Of a DNA stretch of 64,000 bases, positions 44,161 through 52,658 are shown one piece after another; position 1 is the first letter of the stretch; the number at the start of each line of letters is the position of its first letter. Origin of the DNA: Kribbella pittospori (GTDB taxonomy: Bacteria; Actinomycetota; Actinomycetes; Propionibacteriales; Kribbellaceae); the NCBI RefSeq assembly GCF_004331465.1, contig NZ_SJKB01000014.1:124001-188000 (forward strand). Reading direction: 5' to 3'. Under the pieces are notes generated by a model. It was not told the origin of the DNA and did no database searches. It saw only the letters and a list, made by a program, of their open reading frames with translations. Made by a program: the position numbers and the translations under genes.

Positions 44161-44861
44161 GCCTGCACGAGCTCCGGGTAGAGAGCCGTCAGATCGCCGG
44201 AGATCGCGGCCTTCGCGCCCCGGGCGGTGTCGTCCGCGAGGACCTCGTGAGCGCCGGCCTCGATCCCGTCGAGGGCCTGCTTCGCGATGTCCTCGGGGCG
44301 GGACTTCGGTGCCGTGACAGCAGCGGCCATGTCGGTGTCGACGTACCCCATGTGCAGGCCGGTGACGCCGATGCCGCGGCCGAGCAGTTCGAGCCGAATC
44401 GCGTTGGTCTGCGACCAGAACGCGGCCTTGGTGGCGGAGTACGCGCCGTGTCGCGCCACCCAGGACAGTGCCGAGTGGGCGTTCAGGATGTGGCCGCCGC
44501 CGTTGCGCTCGATGATCGGGACGAACGCCTTGGTCAGCTCGAGCGGGCCGAAGAAGTTCGCCTCGAAGACCGCGCGGATGTCGTCGATCGGCGCATCGAG
44601 GTAAGTGTCCGGCGAGCTCGCGCCGGCGTTGTTGATCAGCACGGTCACGTCGGGGGCCACGGCAGCGAGGGTGTCGATCGATGCCCGGTCGGTGATCTCC
44701 AGCGGCAGCGGCACCACGCGCGGGTCGGCGCTCGGCTTGGGGGTGCGCGCGGTCGCGTAGACCTTCGCCACGCCGCGGTCGAGCAGGTCGTCGACGATCG
44801 CCTTGCCGATGCCGCGCTGGCCGCCGGTGACCAGGACGACGGCGCCTTCGAGTGTGGTCAT
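44157..44861 (-). CDS. Short-chain dehydrogenase/reductase
   Basis: 234 residues from the ATG at 44861 with AGGAG upstream. The NAD(P)-binding motif is VTGGQRGIGKAI at about 11-22, NNAG follows, the catalytic Ser lies in LNAHSALSW and Tyr-x3-Lys in GAYSATKAAF. It is divergent from the TetR gene, separated by two operator palindromes. Substrate unknown. Confidence 0.92.
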   Translation of the reverse strand: MTTLEGAVVLVTGGQRGIGKAIVDDLLDRGVAKVYATARTPKPSADPRVVPLPLEITDRASIDTLAAVAPDVTVLINNAGASSPDTYLDAPIDDIRAVFEANFFGPLELTKAFVPIIERNGGGHILNAHSALSWVARHGAYSATKAAFWSQTNAIRLELLGRGIGVTGLHMGYVDTDMAAAVTAPKSRPEDIAKQALDGIEAGAHEVLADDTARGAKAAISGDLTALYPELVQA

Positions 44862-44880
44862 GTCGCTGCTCCTGAGAGTG

Positions 44881-44920
44881 GGAAACCGATCTGTTTCCAT
44901 GACTGTAAACCGATCGGTTT
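44881..44920. promoter_or_regulatory. Two TetR-type operators
   Basis: AAACCGATCGGTTT (44907-44920) is a perfect 14-base palindrome. GGAAACCGATCTGTTTCC (44881-44898) is a near copy with an imperfect centre. The centres are about 24 bases apart, between the divergent SDR and TetR genes. Such paired palindromes are typical for TetR autoregulation and control of the adjacent reductase. Confidence 0.82.
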
Positions 44921-44952
44921 CTGAAATCAAATCCAGCCGGTACCCTCGTTCC

Positions 44953-45540
44953 ATGACCACCTCGACACCCCGCGAACGCCTACTCGAGGCCGCGGGCGAA
45001 CTCTTCCACCGCGACGGCGTCAACATCGGAGTGGACGCGCTGTGCAAGGCGGCCGGGGTGTCGAAGAAGTCGATGTATCAGCTGTTCCGGTCCAAGGACG
45101 AACTGATCGCGGAGAGCCTGGCCAGCCGCGGCCCGTCGTACCAGGCGTTGCTGCATCCGGGGCCGGAGGACGAGCGCCCGGCCCGGGACCGGATCCTGAC
45201 GGTGTTCGAGCGGCAGGACGAATTGGTTGCCCAGGGCGACTTCCTGGGCTGTCCCTACGTCAGTACGGCGGTCGAGCTGAAGAACCCGGAGCACCCGGGC
45301 TCGGTGGTCGCCCGGCACTTCAAGCAGCACCTGACCGACTTCTTCCACCGTGAACTCGTGAAGGCCGGCGCCGAGGATCCGGGCACGCTGGCGATCCAGC
45401 TGACGATGATCTTCGACGGCGCGAGCGCCAGGGCGGTCGTCCGCGCCCAGAATCTGGGCGGCATCGGCGTACTCACCGCCGCCGCGCTGCTGGACGCTGC
45501 CGGGGTGCGTTCGAGCGAGCTGGCCACCCGGGTGGGCTGA
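44953..45540 (+). CDS. TetR family regulator
   Basis: 195 residues. N-terminal TetR helix-turn-helix (RERLLEAAGELFHRDGVNIGVDALCKAAGVSKKSMYQLFRSKDELI) at about 7-52. The C-terminal ligand domain is all-helical and matches the YxaF/LmrA-like subclass. It probably represses the divergent SDR and itself through the palindromes at 44881-44920. Ligand unknown. Confidence 0.92.
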   Translation: MTTSTPRERLLEAAGELFHRDGVNIGVDALCKAAGVSKKSMYQLFRSKDELIAESLASRGPSYQALLHPGPEDERPARDRILTVFERQDELVAQGDFLGCPYVSTAVELKNPEHPGSVVARHFKQHLTDFFHRELVKAGAEDPGTLAIQLTMIFDGASARAVVRAQNLGGIGVLTAAALLDAAGVRSSELATRVG

Positions 45541-45759
45541 ATCGCCGATCGCCGAGGGTAGTGGCCGCCGGTTCTGAGGCGTGCGCGGAGGTGGGACAGA
45601 TTCTCACTTTGTTCCACTGAGCTGGGAAAAGATCCCGGTGCGTTCCGTCGCCGACGGGGTATTGACGTGCTCACCGTCCGTCGTCAAACTTTCGAAAAGA
45701 CCCTGCGCTAGTGGGGGAAGCGCAGGTGTCTACCGCCCCGAAGAACAGGACATCCGCCC

Positions 45760-46959
45760 ATGCGAAAGAAACCCCTGGTCCTGGCCGCTGCCTGCGCAGC
45801 GCTGGTCGCCGGGACACTCAGCAGCCCAGCAGTAGCCGCTTCGAAAGCCGAGCCCAGTGCCGTGCAGGCGCCCGCGACGTTCACCCACCCAGGTGCCGGA
45901 TCGAGCCGGGCCCAGCTGGACTTCGTCCGGGCCAAGGTTCAGGCCGGCGCGCAGCCGTGGACGAACGCGTTCAACCAGGCGAAGAACAGTTCCTACGCGT
46001 CGTTGTCCCGTACGCCGAAGCCGCGCGCGGTGGTCGAGTGTGGGTCGTACTCGAACCCGAACTACGGGTGCACCGACGAGCGTGAGGATGCGATCGCGGC
46101 GTACACGGATGCGCTGCTGTGGTACCTCACCGGCGACGATCGCTATGCACAGAAGGCGATCCAGCTGATGGACGCGTGGTCGGCGACGATCCGCGATCAC
46201 ACCAACAGCAACGCGCCGCTGCAGACCGCGTGGTCGGCGTCGTCGTGGCCGAAGGCCGCGGAGATCATCAAGCACGTGTACGGCAACTGGCCGAACGCCG
46301 GCCGCTTCGCCACCATGCTGCGCAACATCTACCTGCCCGAGATCATCAACGGCTCGAACTCCAACGGGAACTGGGAGTTGAGCATGACCGAGGCGATCCA
46401 GGGCATCGGAGTGTTCCTCGACGACAAGGCCGTGTACGACAAGGGGATCGCGCTGTTCCGGCTCCGCGTCCCGGCGTACGTGTACCTGGAGTCCGACGGT
46501 GCGCTGCCGAAGACGGTGCCGAGCCAGCACCTCGACACCCGCGACAAGATCGTCAACTACTGGCAGAAGCAGGGCACGTTCGTGACCGGTCTGACTCAGG
46601 AGACCTGTCGCGACTTCGTCCACACCGGCTACGGCATCTCGTCGATCTCGCACGTGCTGGAGACGGCGCGGATCCAGGGCATCGACATGTACCCGGAGTT
46701 CGGCGAGCGGCTGCGGCAGGCGCTCGGCTTCCAGTCCAAGTGGGAGCGCAATCTCGAACCGGTTCCGTCCTGGCTGTGCCAGGGAACGCTGAAGCGTGGT
46801 CTCGGCCCGATCACCGAGGTCGGGTTCAACGCGCTGCACACCCGGCTCGGGATCGCGATGACCAACACCCAGGTCATCACCGAGTCCCGCCGTCCGGCCG
46901 GGTCGAACAACCTCTTCGTCGCGTGGGAGACCCTCACGCACGCGGAGAACCCCGCCTGA
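45760..46959 (+). CDS. Secreted alginate lyase-family protein
   Basis: 399 residues. A signal peptide of about 30 residues (RKKPLVLAAACAALVAGTLSSPAVA, cut after A-S-A type site) is followed by an alpha/alpha toroid of the alginate lyase family. Conserved blocks are HPGAGSSRAQLDFVRAKV, SNSNGNWELSMTEAIQGIGVFLDD, and CRDFVHTGYGISSISHVLETA. The catalytic-type residues N-x-x-x and H-x-x-Y/H are present in these blocks. It may act on a uronate polymer outside the cell; the exact substrate is uncertain. It ends at a strong terminator. Confidence 0.85.
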   Translation: MRKKPLVLAAACAALVAGTLSSPAVAASKAEPSAVQAPATFTHPGAGSSRAQLDFVRAKVQAGAQPWTNAFNQAKNSSYASLSRTPKPRAVVECGSYSNPNYGCTDEREDAIAAYTDALLWYLTGDDRYAQKAIQLMDAWSATIRDHTNSNAPLQTAWSASSWPKAAEIIKHVYGNWPNAGRFATMLRNIYLPEIINGSNSNGNWELSMTEAIQGIGVFLDDKAVYDKGIALFRLRVPAYVYLESDGALPKTVPSQHLDTRDKIVNYWQKQGTFVTGLTQETCRDFVHTGYGISSISHVLETARIQGIDMYPEFGERLRQALGFQSKWERNLEPVPSWLCQGTLKRGLGPITEVGFNALHTRLGIAMTNTQVITESRRPAGSNNLFVAWETLTHAENPA

Positions 46960-46966
46960 CAAGCTT

Positions 46967-47003
46967 CGGGAGGGCTGAACCCATCTGCCCTTCAGCTCTC
47001 CCG
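46967..47003 (+). terminator. Terminator of the alginate lyase gene
   Basis: CGGGAGGGCTGAA (46967-46979) pairs with TTCAGCTCTCCCG (46991-47003) with one G-U type pair and an 11-base loop, starting seven bases after the stop. No T-run follows. Confidence 0.8.
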
Positions 47004-47007
47004 GATC

Positions 47008-47048
47008 ACCACCGGCCGGCCACGTATGACGTGGTCGGCCGTTGTGGT
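47008..47048 (-). terminator. Hairpin at the end of the siderophore reductase gene
   Basis: ACCAC-CGGCCGGCCAC (47008-47023) pairs with GTGGTCGGCC-GTTGTGGT (47031-47048) with a two-base bulge. It begins at the stop of the minus-strand gene, so it probably ends that transcript, and it lies four bases from the previous terminator. Confidence 0.7.
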
Positions 47049-47863
47049 CAGACCTGGGCCTCGCCGCGCTTCCAGTAGCCCTGGAACGAGATCGAGGGCT
47101 TCGCCATCCCGGCAGCGTTGACCAGGTGGCGGCGTACCGACTTGATCATCGACGACTCCCCGGCGACCCAGGCGTAGTCGGTGTCGTACGGCAGTTCGGC
47201 GCCCTTCAGGGCCTCGAGCAACGAGTTCGGCGGCGTGATCCAGGTGACGTCGGCGGTGCCGGGGGTCGGCAGCGGGCGGATGTCGCCGGCGTCCGGCACC
47301 TCGACGAAGACGGTCGCGTGGGCGGTGGCAGGCAGTTGCTCGAGGACGCCGGCCAGTGCGGGCAGGGCGGTCTCGTCGGCAACCAGGATCCGGCGGACGC
47401 TGGTGGCCGGCGGGACGTAGTCGACGCCGGAGTGCAGCAGCCCCCTGATGCTGGTGGTGTCGACCGCGAACGGGAGGATCAGGCCGATCTGGTCACCCGG
47501 CTGCGCCTGGCTGACCCACGCCGAGGCGGGTCCGTTGACGCCGTGCAGGACGAACTCGATGTCGAGCTCGGCGACCTCGGGCCGGAGCGCCCGGATCGTG
47601 TACGTCCGCATGATGAAACGCTCGTCGACCGGTTGGGCGCACCACTCCGGATACCACTCGGGACCCGACGGCAGCTTGATCTCGCTACCGTTGGGCGGTG
47701 TCAGCAGCACCTTGATCCGCTGGTCCGGACCGGCGGTCACCACGTCGGCGATCCGCGGTGCGACGAAGGTCACGCGGCGCAGGTGCGGGCTCAGGTCGTC
47801 GACCGCCGCGACGGTCGCCAGCAGCGAGTCGAACTCGATCGGCCGCTCGAGCACTGTGGTCAT
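47048..47863 (-). CDS. Siderophore-interacting FAD protein (ViuB-like)
   Basis: 271 residues from the ATG at 47863 with GGAG upstream; a TTG at 47878 is unlikely. The family reduces ferric siderophores with NAD(P)H. FAD-binding motif MRTYTIRAL is near residue 85, and ILPFAVDTTSIRGL and AWVAGESSMIKSVRRHL are the other conserved blocks. It is divergent from the FecCD permeases across an IdeR-type box, which supports iron control. Confidence 0.92.
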   Translation of the reverse strand: MTTVLERPIEFDSLLATVAAVDDLSPHLRRVTFVAPRIADVVTAGPDQRIKVLLTPPNGSEIKLPSGPEWYPEWCAQPVDERFIMRTYTIRALRPEVAELDIEFVLHGVNGPASAWVSQAQPGDQIGLILPFAVDTTSIRGLLHSGVDYVPPATSVRRILVADETALPALAGVLEQLPATAHATVFVEVPDAGDIRPLPTPGTADVTWITPPNSLLEALKGAELPYDTDYAWVAGESSMIKSVRRHLVNAAGMAKPSISFQGYWKRGEAQV

Positions 47864-47939
47864 GTCCGGTTTCTCCAAGGGGAGCGCAGGGGAGGCTCAG
47901 ATGCGGACCCGTGGACGACCGGGTTATTCTGAGGCGTCT

Positions 47940-47958
47940 AGAGGTTAGCCTTACCTAA
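47940..47958. promoter_or_regulatory. IdeR/DtxR-type iron box
   Basis: AGAGGTTAGCCTTACCTAA matches the IdeR/DmdR consensus TTAGGTTAGSCTAACCTAA at 16 of 19 positions. It lies 77 bases upstream of the siderophore-interacting protein and 17 bases upstream of the first permease gene, so one box can serve both directions. Iron-bound regulator would repress both units. Confidence 0.88.
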
Positions 47959-47975
47959 GAGGGTCTCAAAGTCCA

Positions 47976-49052
47976 ATGCCTCCGCCCAGTGCTGTCGCCC
48001 GATCCGCCGGCCGTGACACCTCTGCTGATGCTCCGTCACGCCCGCGGCGGACCCGGCGGACCACGCTGGTCGCCGGGCTGATCCTGTGTGTCGCCCTGCT
48101 GATCGTGGTGTCGTTGCTCAGCATCGCGGTGGGTTCGAAGCAGATCCCGTTCTCCACGGTGATCGATGCCCTGCGCCACTACAACGAGGCGAACACCGAC
48201 CACGTGATCGTGCACTCACTGCGCGTTCCCCGGACCGTGATCGGACTGCTGGTCGGGGCGGCGCTCGGGTTGTCGGGGGCCCTGATGCAGGGAGTCACCC
48301 GGAACCCGCTGGCCGATCCCGGCATCCTGGGCGTCAACGGTGGTGCCGCACTGTTCGTTGTCGGTGGCATCTATTGGTTCGGGCTGACGAGCCTGACGTC
48401 GTACGTCTGGCTCGCGTTCGTCGGGGCGGCAGCGGCGTCGGTAGTGGTGTATCTGCTCGGGTCGCTCGGTCGTGAGGGTGTGACGCCGGTCAAGCTGGCG
48501 CTGGCCGGTGCTGCGATGACGGCGATGCTCGGGTCGCTGACGACCGCGTTGCTGATCGGTGATGTCGACACCTTCGACCAGTTCAGGTTCTGGTCGGTCG
48601 GGTCGCTGGCCGGCCGCAGTTCGGATATCGCCGGGCAGGTCGCGCCGTTCATCCTGATCGGTATCGTGCTGGCGCTGGTGTCGGGGCGCGTGCTGAACGC
48701 GTTGTCTCTGGGCGACGACGTCGCGAAGTCGCTCGGCCAGCGGGTCGGGCTCGCGCGGTTGTTCGTCGCGGTGATCGTCGTACTGCTCTGTGGCGCTGCG
48801 ACCGCGGCCGCGGGACCGATCGGTTTCATCGGGCTGACCATCCCGCACGTGGCGCGGTTGGTGACCGGACCGGACTACCGGTGGATCCTGCCGTACTCGA
48901 TGCTGCTGGCGCCGATCCTGCTGCTCGCATCCGACATCGTCGGCCGGATCGTCGCGCGGCCCGGTGAGCTGCAGGTCGGCATCGTGACCGCAGTCATCGG
49001 CGCGCCGTTCTTCATCATCCTGGTCCGTCGACGGAAGTTGGCGGATCTGTGA
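47976..49052 (+). CDS. FecCD-type siderophore permease
   Basis: 358 residues. A basic N-terminal tail is followed by about nine or ten helices. FecCD marks are LRVPRTVIGLLVGAALGLSGALMQGVTRNPLADPGILGVNGGA and the end of the protein, GPIGFIGLTIPHVARLVTGPDYRWILPYSMLLAP. It pairs with the next permease to form the channel of a ferric siderophore importer. It sits just after the iron box. Confidence 0.95.
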   Translation: MPPPSAVARSAGRDTSADAPSRPRRTRRTTLVAGLILCVALLIVVSLLSIAVGSKQIPFSTVIDALRHYNEANTDHVIVHSLRVPRTVIGLLVGAALGLSGALMQGVTRNPLADPGILGVNGGAALFVVGGIYWFGLTSLTSYVWLAFVGAAAASVVVYLLGSLGREGVTPVKLALAGAAMTAMLGSLTTALLIGDVDTFDQFRFWSVGSLAGRSSDIAGQVAPFILIGIVLALVSGRVLNALSLGDDVAKSLGQRVGLARLFVAVIVVLLCGAATAAAGPIGFIGLTIPHVARLVTGPDYRWILPYSMLLAPILLLASDIVGRIVARPGELQVGIVTAVIGAPFFIILVRRRKLADL

Positions 49053-50092
49053 TGACCACAGCCGAAGCGGTTCAGATCATCAGCCGGGCGCGGGCGGCCC
49101 GGCAGGCACGGTCGCTGCTGGTGATCGTGGTTCTCGCGGCCATCGTGTTCGTGACCTTCTGCGTCTCGCTGTCTCTGGGTGACTTCAAGATCCCGGTCGT
49201 CGACGTGGTGAAGACGCTGTTCGGTGGCGGCGACAAGGCGACCGATTTCATCGTCAACACACTGCGGTTGCCCAGGGCACTCACCGGCCTGATGGTCGGC
49301 GCCGCCCTCGGCATGTCCGGCGCGATCTTCCAGAACATCGCCCGCAACCCGCTCGCCAGTCCCGACATCATCGGCGTCACCTACGGCGCCAGCGCCTTCG
49401 CCGTCTTCGCGATCGTCACGTTGGGACTGACCGGCGTTGCGGTGTCGGCCTTCGCGATCGTCGGCGCCGTAGTGACCGCGTTCCTCATGTACGTACTCGC
49501 CTGGCGCCACGGGGTGTCGAGCTACCGGCTGATCCTGATCGGCATCGGGATCGGTGCGATCGCCACGAGTCTCACGTCGTACTTGTTGACCAAGGCAAGG
49601 GTCGAGATCGCCCAGCAGGCGTTGATCTGGCTGACCGGCAGCCTGAACGGCCGGGACTGGTCGAACGTCCGGTCGATGGGGATCACCCTCGCGGTGCTGG
49701 CTCCGTTGACGGTGTTCATGGTCCAGCGGCTGCGGATCCTGCAGCTCGGCGACGAGACGGCGTACGGGCTGGGCCTGCGGGTGGAGAGTTCGCGGCTCGG
49801 GCTGATCGTGATCGGGGTGCTGCTCGCGGCGGTGGCGACCGCTGCGGCCGGTCCGATCGGGTTCGTTGCGTTCGTCGCGCCGCCGATCGCGCGGCGGCTG
49901 ACCCGGTCGCCGGGGCCGGCGATGATCGCCTCCGCGTTGCTCGGCGCGCTGGTGGTGGCCTTGTCCGATCTGATCGCGCAGCACGCCTTCGGGGACACCC
50001 AGTTGCCGGTCGGCGTGGTGACCGGTGTGGTGGGCGCGCCGTACCTGATGTTCCTGCTGGCCCGGTCCAACCGGGTGGGGAGTGGTGGCTGA
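49052..50092 (+). CDS. FecCD-type siderophore permease
   Basis: 346 residues from the ATG at 49052 that overlaps the previous stop (TGATG). Conserved marks are LRLPRALTGLMVGAALGMSGAIFQNIARNPLASPDIIGVTYGA and GPIGFVAFVAPPIARRLT. It is the partner of the upstream permease. Four bases after its stop starts the ATPase. Confidence 0.95.
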   Translation: MTTAEAVQIISRARAARQARSLLVIVVLAAIVFVTFCVSLSLGDFKIPVVDVVKTLFGGGDKATDFIVNTLRLPRALTGLMVGAALGMSGAIFQNIARNPLASPDIIGVTYGASAFAVFAIVTLGLTGVAVSAFAIVGAVVTAFLMYVLAWRHGVSSYRLILIGIGIGAIATSLTSYLLTKARVEIAQQALIWLTGSLNGRDWSNVRSMGITLAVLAPLTVFMVQRLRILQLGDETAYGLGLRVESSRLGLIVIGVLLAAVATAAAGPIGFVAFVAPPIARRLTRSPGPAMIASALLGALVVALSDLIAQHAFGDTQLPVGVVTGVVGAPYLMFLLARSNRVGSGG

Positions 50093-50095
50093 GAG

Positions 50096-51115
50096 ATGGA
50101 GAACCTTGTGGAACACAGCCTCGCCGCCGACGGTCTGGCGGTCGGATACGACCAGCGGGAGATCATCCACGACCTGACGGTGCGGATCCCGACCGGGAAG
50201 ATCACCGTCATCGTCGGCGCCAACGCGTGCGGCAAGTCGACGCTGCTGAAGGCCCTGGCGCGGTTGCTGAAGCCGTCACGCGGGAGCGTCCTGCTGGACG
50301 GCAAGAGCATCCAGTCGATCCCGACCCGTGAGGTCGCGACCAAGCTGGGACTGTTGCCGCAGTCACCGACCGCACCGGAGGGGATCACGGTCGCCGACCT
50401 GGTCGGGCGCGGGCGATATCCGCGGACCCGGTGGATCCGGCAGTGGAGCAAGACCGACGACGAGGCGGTCGCGGCCGCGATGACGTCGACCGACGTACTC
50501 GAGATCGCCGACCGGCCGATCGACGAACTGTCCGGTGGTCAGCGGCAGCGGGTCTGGATCGCGATGGCGCTCGCGCAGGAGACCAACATCCTGCTGCTGG
50601 ACGAGCCGACGACGTTCCTCGATCTGACGCACCAGTTCGAGGTGCTTGATCTGCTGGTCGATCTGAACAAGGAGGACCGGACCATCGTGCTGGTGCTGCA
50701 CGATCTCAACCAGGCTTGCCGGTTCGGGGATCATCTGATCGCGATGAAGGATGGTGCGATTGTGGCCGAGGGCAACCCTGGGGAGGTGATCACCGAGGAG
50801 GTCGTGCAGGACGTGTTCGGGCTCGGGGTGAAGATCGTTCCCGATCCGGTGGCGGGGACTCCGATGGTTGTCCCGATCGGCCGTCATACGACTCGCGCCG
50901 ACGCTCATCCCGCCGCGGTCTCATCAGATGCCGGTGTCGTCTCAGGTGCGGGTGCCGCCGGGGTTGCGGGTGCTTCCGCGGCCGGGCCCGCTTCCGGGGC
51001 TGCGGACGCTTCCGGGGTCGCTGGTGTTTCCGCGGCTGCCGGGGTGTCGCCGGCTGCTGCTGCGCTGGCGGCGTCTGCTGCTGCCGACGGGGTCTGCCGG
51101 CCGACGGACCGCTGA
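50096..51115 (+). CDS. Siderophore ABC transporter ATPase (FecE-like) with a long Ala-rich tail
   Basis: 339 residues. Walker A GANACGKST (41-49), signature LSGGQRQR (145-152), Walker B LLLDEP (166-171) and the switch His202. This is a normal FecE up to about residue 262. It then continues for about 75 residues as an Ala/Gly/Ser/Val-rich, low-complexity tail (GVAGASAAGPASGAAD and similar), encoded by short near-repeats. Such tails are rare in this family. The unit has no substrate-binding protein here, so that partner must be elsewhere. Confidence 0.9.
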   Translation: MENLVEHSLAADGLAVGYDQREIIHDLTVRIPTGKITVIVGANACGKSTLLKALARLLKPSRGSVLLDGKSIQSIPTREVATKLGLLPQSPTAPEGITVADLVGRGRYPRTRWIRQWSKTDDEAVAAAMTSTDVLEIADRPIDELSGGQRQRVWIAMALAQETNILLLDEPTTFLDLTHQFEVLDLLVDLNKEDRTIVLVLHDLNQACRFGDHLIAMKDGAIVAEGNPGEVITEEVVQDVFGLGVKIVPDPVAGTPMVVPIGRHTTRADAHPAAVSSDAGVVSGAGAAGVAGASAAGPASGAADASGVAGVSAAAGVSPAAAALAASAAADGVCRPTDR

Positions 51116-51128
51116 CTCGCCTCGGCGT

Positions 51129-51845
51129 TCAGAGCAAGACGCGGAGGCCGTCGTACGCGACCTGCCAGGCGGAGAGGTCCGCGGTGAGTGCAGACTGCGA
51201 CAGGTGGGTGAGGACGAGCTTGCGGCAGGTGAAGCTGTCGCGGTGCCGGGTCAGCGCCTCGAGGTCGAGGTGCCAGCGGATCGGCGCCGGGCTGTAGCCC
51301 TCGCAGAGAAAGAGATCGACACCATCGGCCGCATCGAACAGCGCATCGGTCCATTCGGTGTCGCCTGAGTACGCCAGCGATCCACCGGACGTTTGCAGTT
51401 GTACGGCGTACGCCGGGGCGCCGGATGCGTGACGTACTTCGAACGGGGTGATCCGGACGTCGTCGACTTCCTGTGGATGGCGGTCGACGTGGTCGACGAC
51501 GTGGACCTGGAAGCGGCGCTGCACCTGGGACGAGCCGGGGTAGAGGGTCTCCATCGCGGTGGCGAGCCGCTCGCTGGTCCCGGGTGGTCCGAAGACGGTG
51601 AGATCCTCCGTCCGCCGACGGAACTGTCCGTCGAGGATCAGGAACGGCAGCCCGCCGAAATGATCGCCGTGCAGGTGCGTGACGACGACGGTCCGGATCT
51701 CGTTCGGATCGAAGTCCTGTTGGCGAAGTGCGGTCAGGCTGGTCGCTCCGCAGTCCACCAGGATCCGCGTGCCCACCGCGATGCACGTCTGGAAGCGCCC
51801 GCCTGCTCCGAACGCATCACCACTTCCGACCACCGTCACGTCCAT
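51129..51845 (-). CDS. Metallo-beta-lactamase-fold hydrolase
   Basis: 238 residues from the ATG at 51845. The metal motif is THLHGDH (His57, His59, Asp61, His62), with further ligands in YSGDTEWTDALFDAADGVDLFLCEG. The family resembles ribonuclease Z-like or PhnP-like phosphodiesterases; the lack of an exosite and the short length leave substrate open. It is convergent with the ATPase gene. Confidence 0.9.
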   Translation of the reverse strand: MDVTVVGSGDAFGAGGRFQTCIAVGTRILVDCGATSLTALRQQDFDPNEIRTVVVTHLHGDHFGGLPFLILDGQFRRRTEDLTVFGPPGTSERLATAMETLYPGSSQVQRRFQVHVVDHVDRHPQEVDDVRITPFEVRHASGAPAYAVQLQTSGGSLAYSGDTEWTDALFDAADGVDLFLCEGYSPAPIRWHLDLEALTRHRDSFTCRKLVLTHLSQSALTADLSAWQVAYDGLRVLL

Positions 51846-51874
51846 GGCCTCACCCTGCCATGGCTCGTGATCCG

Positions 51875-52492
51875 TCAGTGGCGCGGCGTCACGCGTACCT
51901 GGTAGAGGATCAGCCCGGCCAGCAGCGCACCGAGAGTGCCCAGGGCGAGATCGCCGAGGGTGTCGGTGTACGCGGACTGGAGTTCGGGGGAGCTGTGGAT
52001 GAAGGCGAAGTACTCGCCGACCTCCCAGACGACCGCCGCGGTCGCGCCGAAGCCCAGGGCCACGAAGGCTGTCAGGCCGCGGGAGAGATTGCGCGGCGCG
52101 AAGGCGAGCAGGACGCCGGCGGTGAGGAAGCCCCAGAGGATGAAGTGCATGGCGTCGTCCCACCAGTCGACCGTGTCGAACAGGTTGAACCGGTTGCCGA
52201 TCAGGTCGATCAGCCACGGCAACGTCATCAACAGGTCGGCGGTCCAGGGGAAACTCTGGTGCAGCTTGCTCTTCGTCCGCCCGTACGCCAACCACCACAG
52301 CGGCAGGATCATCGCGCCGATCGGGTACACGACCAGCCGTGCGGTCGATGCCTTTCCCTTGATCCCGCTGAGATCCGGCCAGATCAGTGCCGACAGCAAC
52401 AAACCGAACAGCAGCACCTTCGCGGCCAGGGCGGCGTATCGCACCCAGCTCACTCGCGTCGCGGCAACTGTCGTCGCAGTCATCGTCGTCAT
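51875..52492 (-). CDS. Membrane protein, DUF2238/YjdF-like
   Basis: 205 residues with about six helices: a basic N-terminus, LLFGLLLSALIWPDLSG, YPIGAMILPLWWLAYG, then DLLMTLPWLIDLIGN and DAMHFILWGFLTAGVLLAFAP. The NLFDTVDWWDDAMHF stretch is the family mark. Function unknown. Gap of 29 bases to the MBL gene that follows on the same strand. Confidence 0.75.
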   Translation of the reverse strand: MTTMTATTVAATRVSWVRYAALAAKVLLFGLLLSALIWPDLSGIKGKASTARLVVYPIGAMILPLWWLAYGRTKSKLHQSFPWTADLLMTLPWLIDLIGNRFNLFDTVDWWDDAMHFILWGFLTAGVLLAFAPRNLSRGLTAFVALGFGATAAVVWEVGEYFAFIHSSPELQSAYTDTLGDLALGTLGALLAGLILYQVRVTPRH

Positions 52493-52545
52493 GCCTCTCA
52501 GTCAAACCGACCGCTGGGCGAGGCGGATGAGTACAACTACGCGAA

Positions 52546-52588
52546 GGACCCCCGCGATGTCCGCCATTGTGGCGGATCGCGGGGGTCC
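52546..52588. terminator. Very long GC-rich hairpin
   Basis: GGACCCCCGCGAT pairs with ATCGCGGGGGTCC, and, after a two-base bulge, CCGCCA pairs with TGGCGG, around a three-base loop: 19 base pairs in 43 bases. It sits 70 bases beyond the FKBP stop and 54 bases before the DUF2238 start. It is the strongest hairpin in the window. It probably ends the FKBP transcript. Confidence 0.75.
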
Positions 52589-52658
52589 CGAACAGCGGTC
52601 GGCATCGCCGGCCGGACCTGCGGTCCCAGCCGGCTGATGCTGAGGGGACGGGCCTGGC

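Noticed and set aside
45541..45759. A gene or regulatory element between TetR and the alginate lyase gene
   Set aside because: No frame with a ribosome site or convincing motif; it is probably only the promoter region of the secreted protein.
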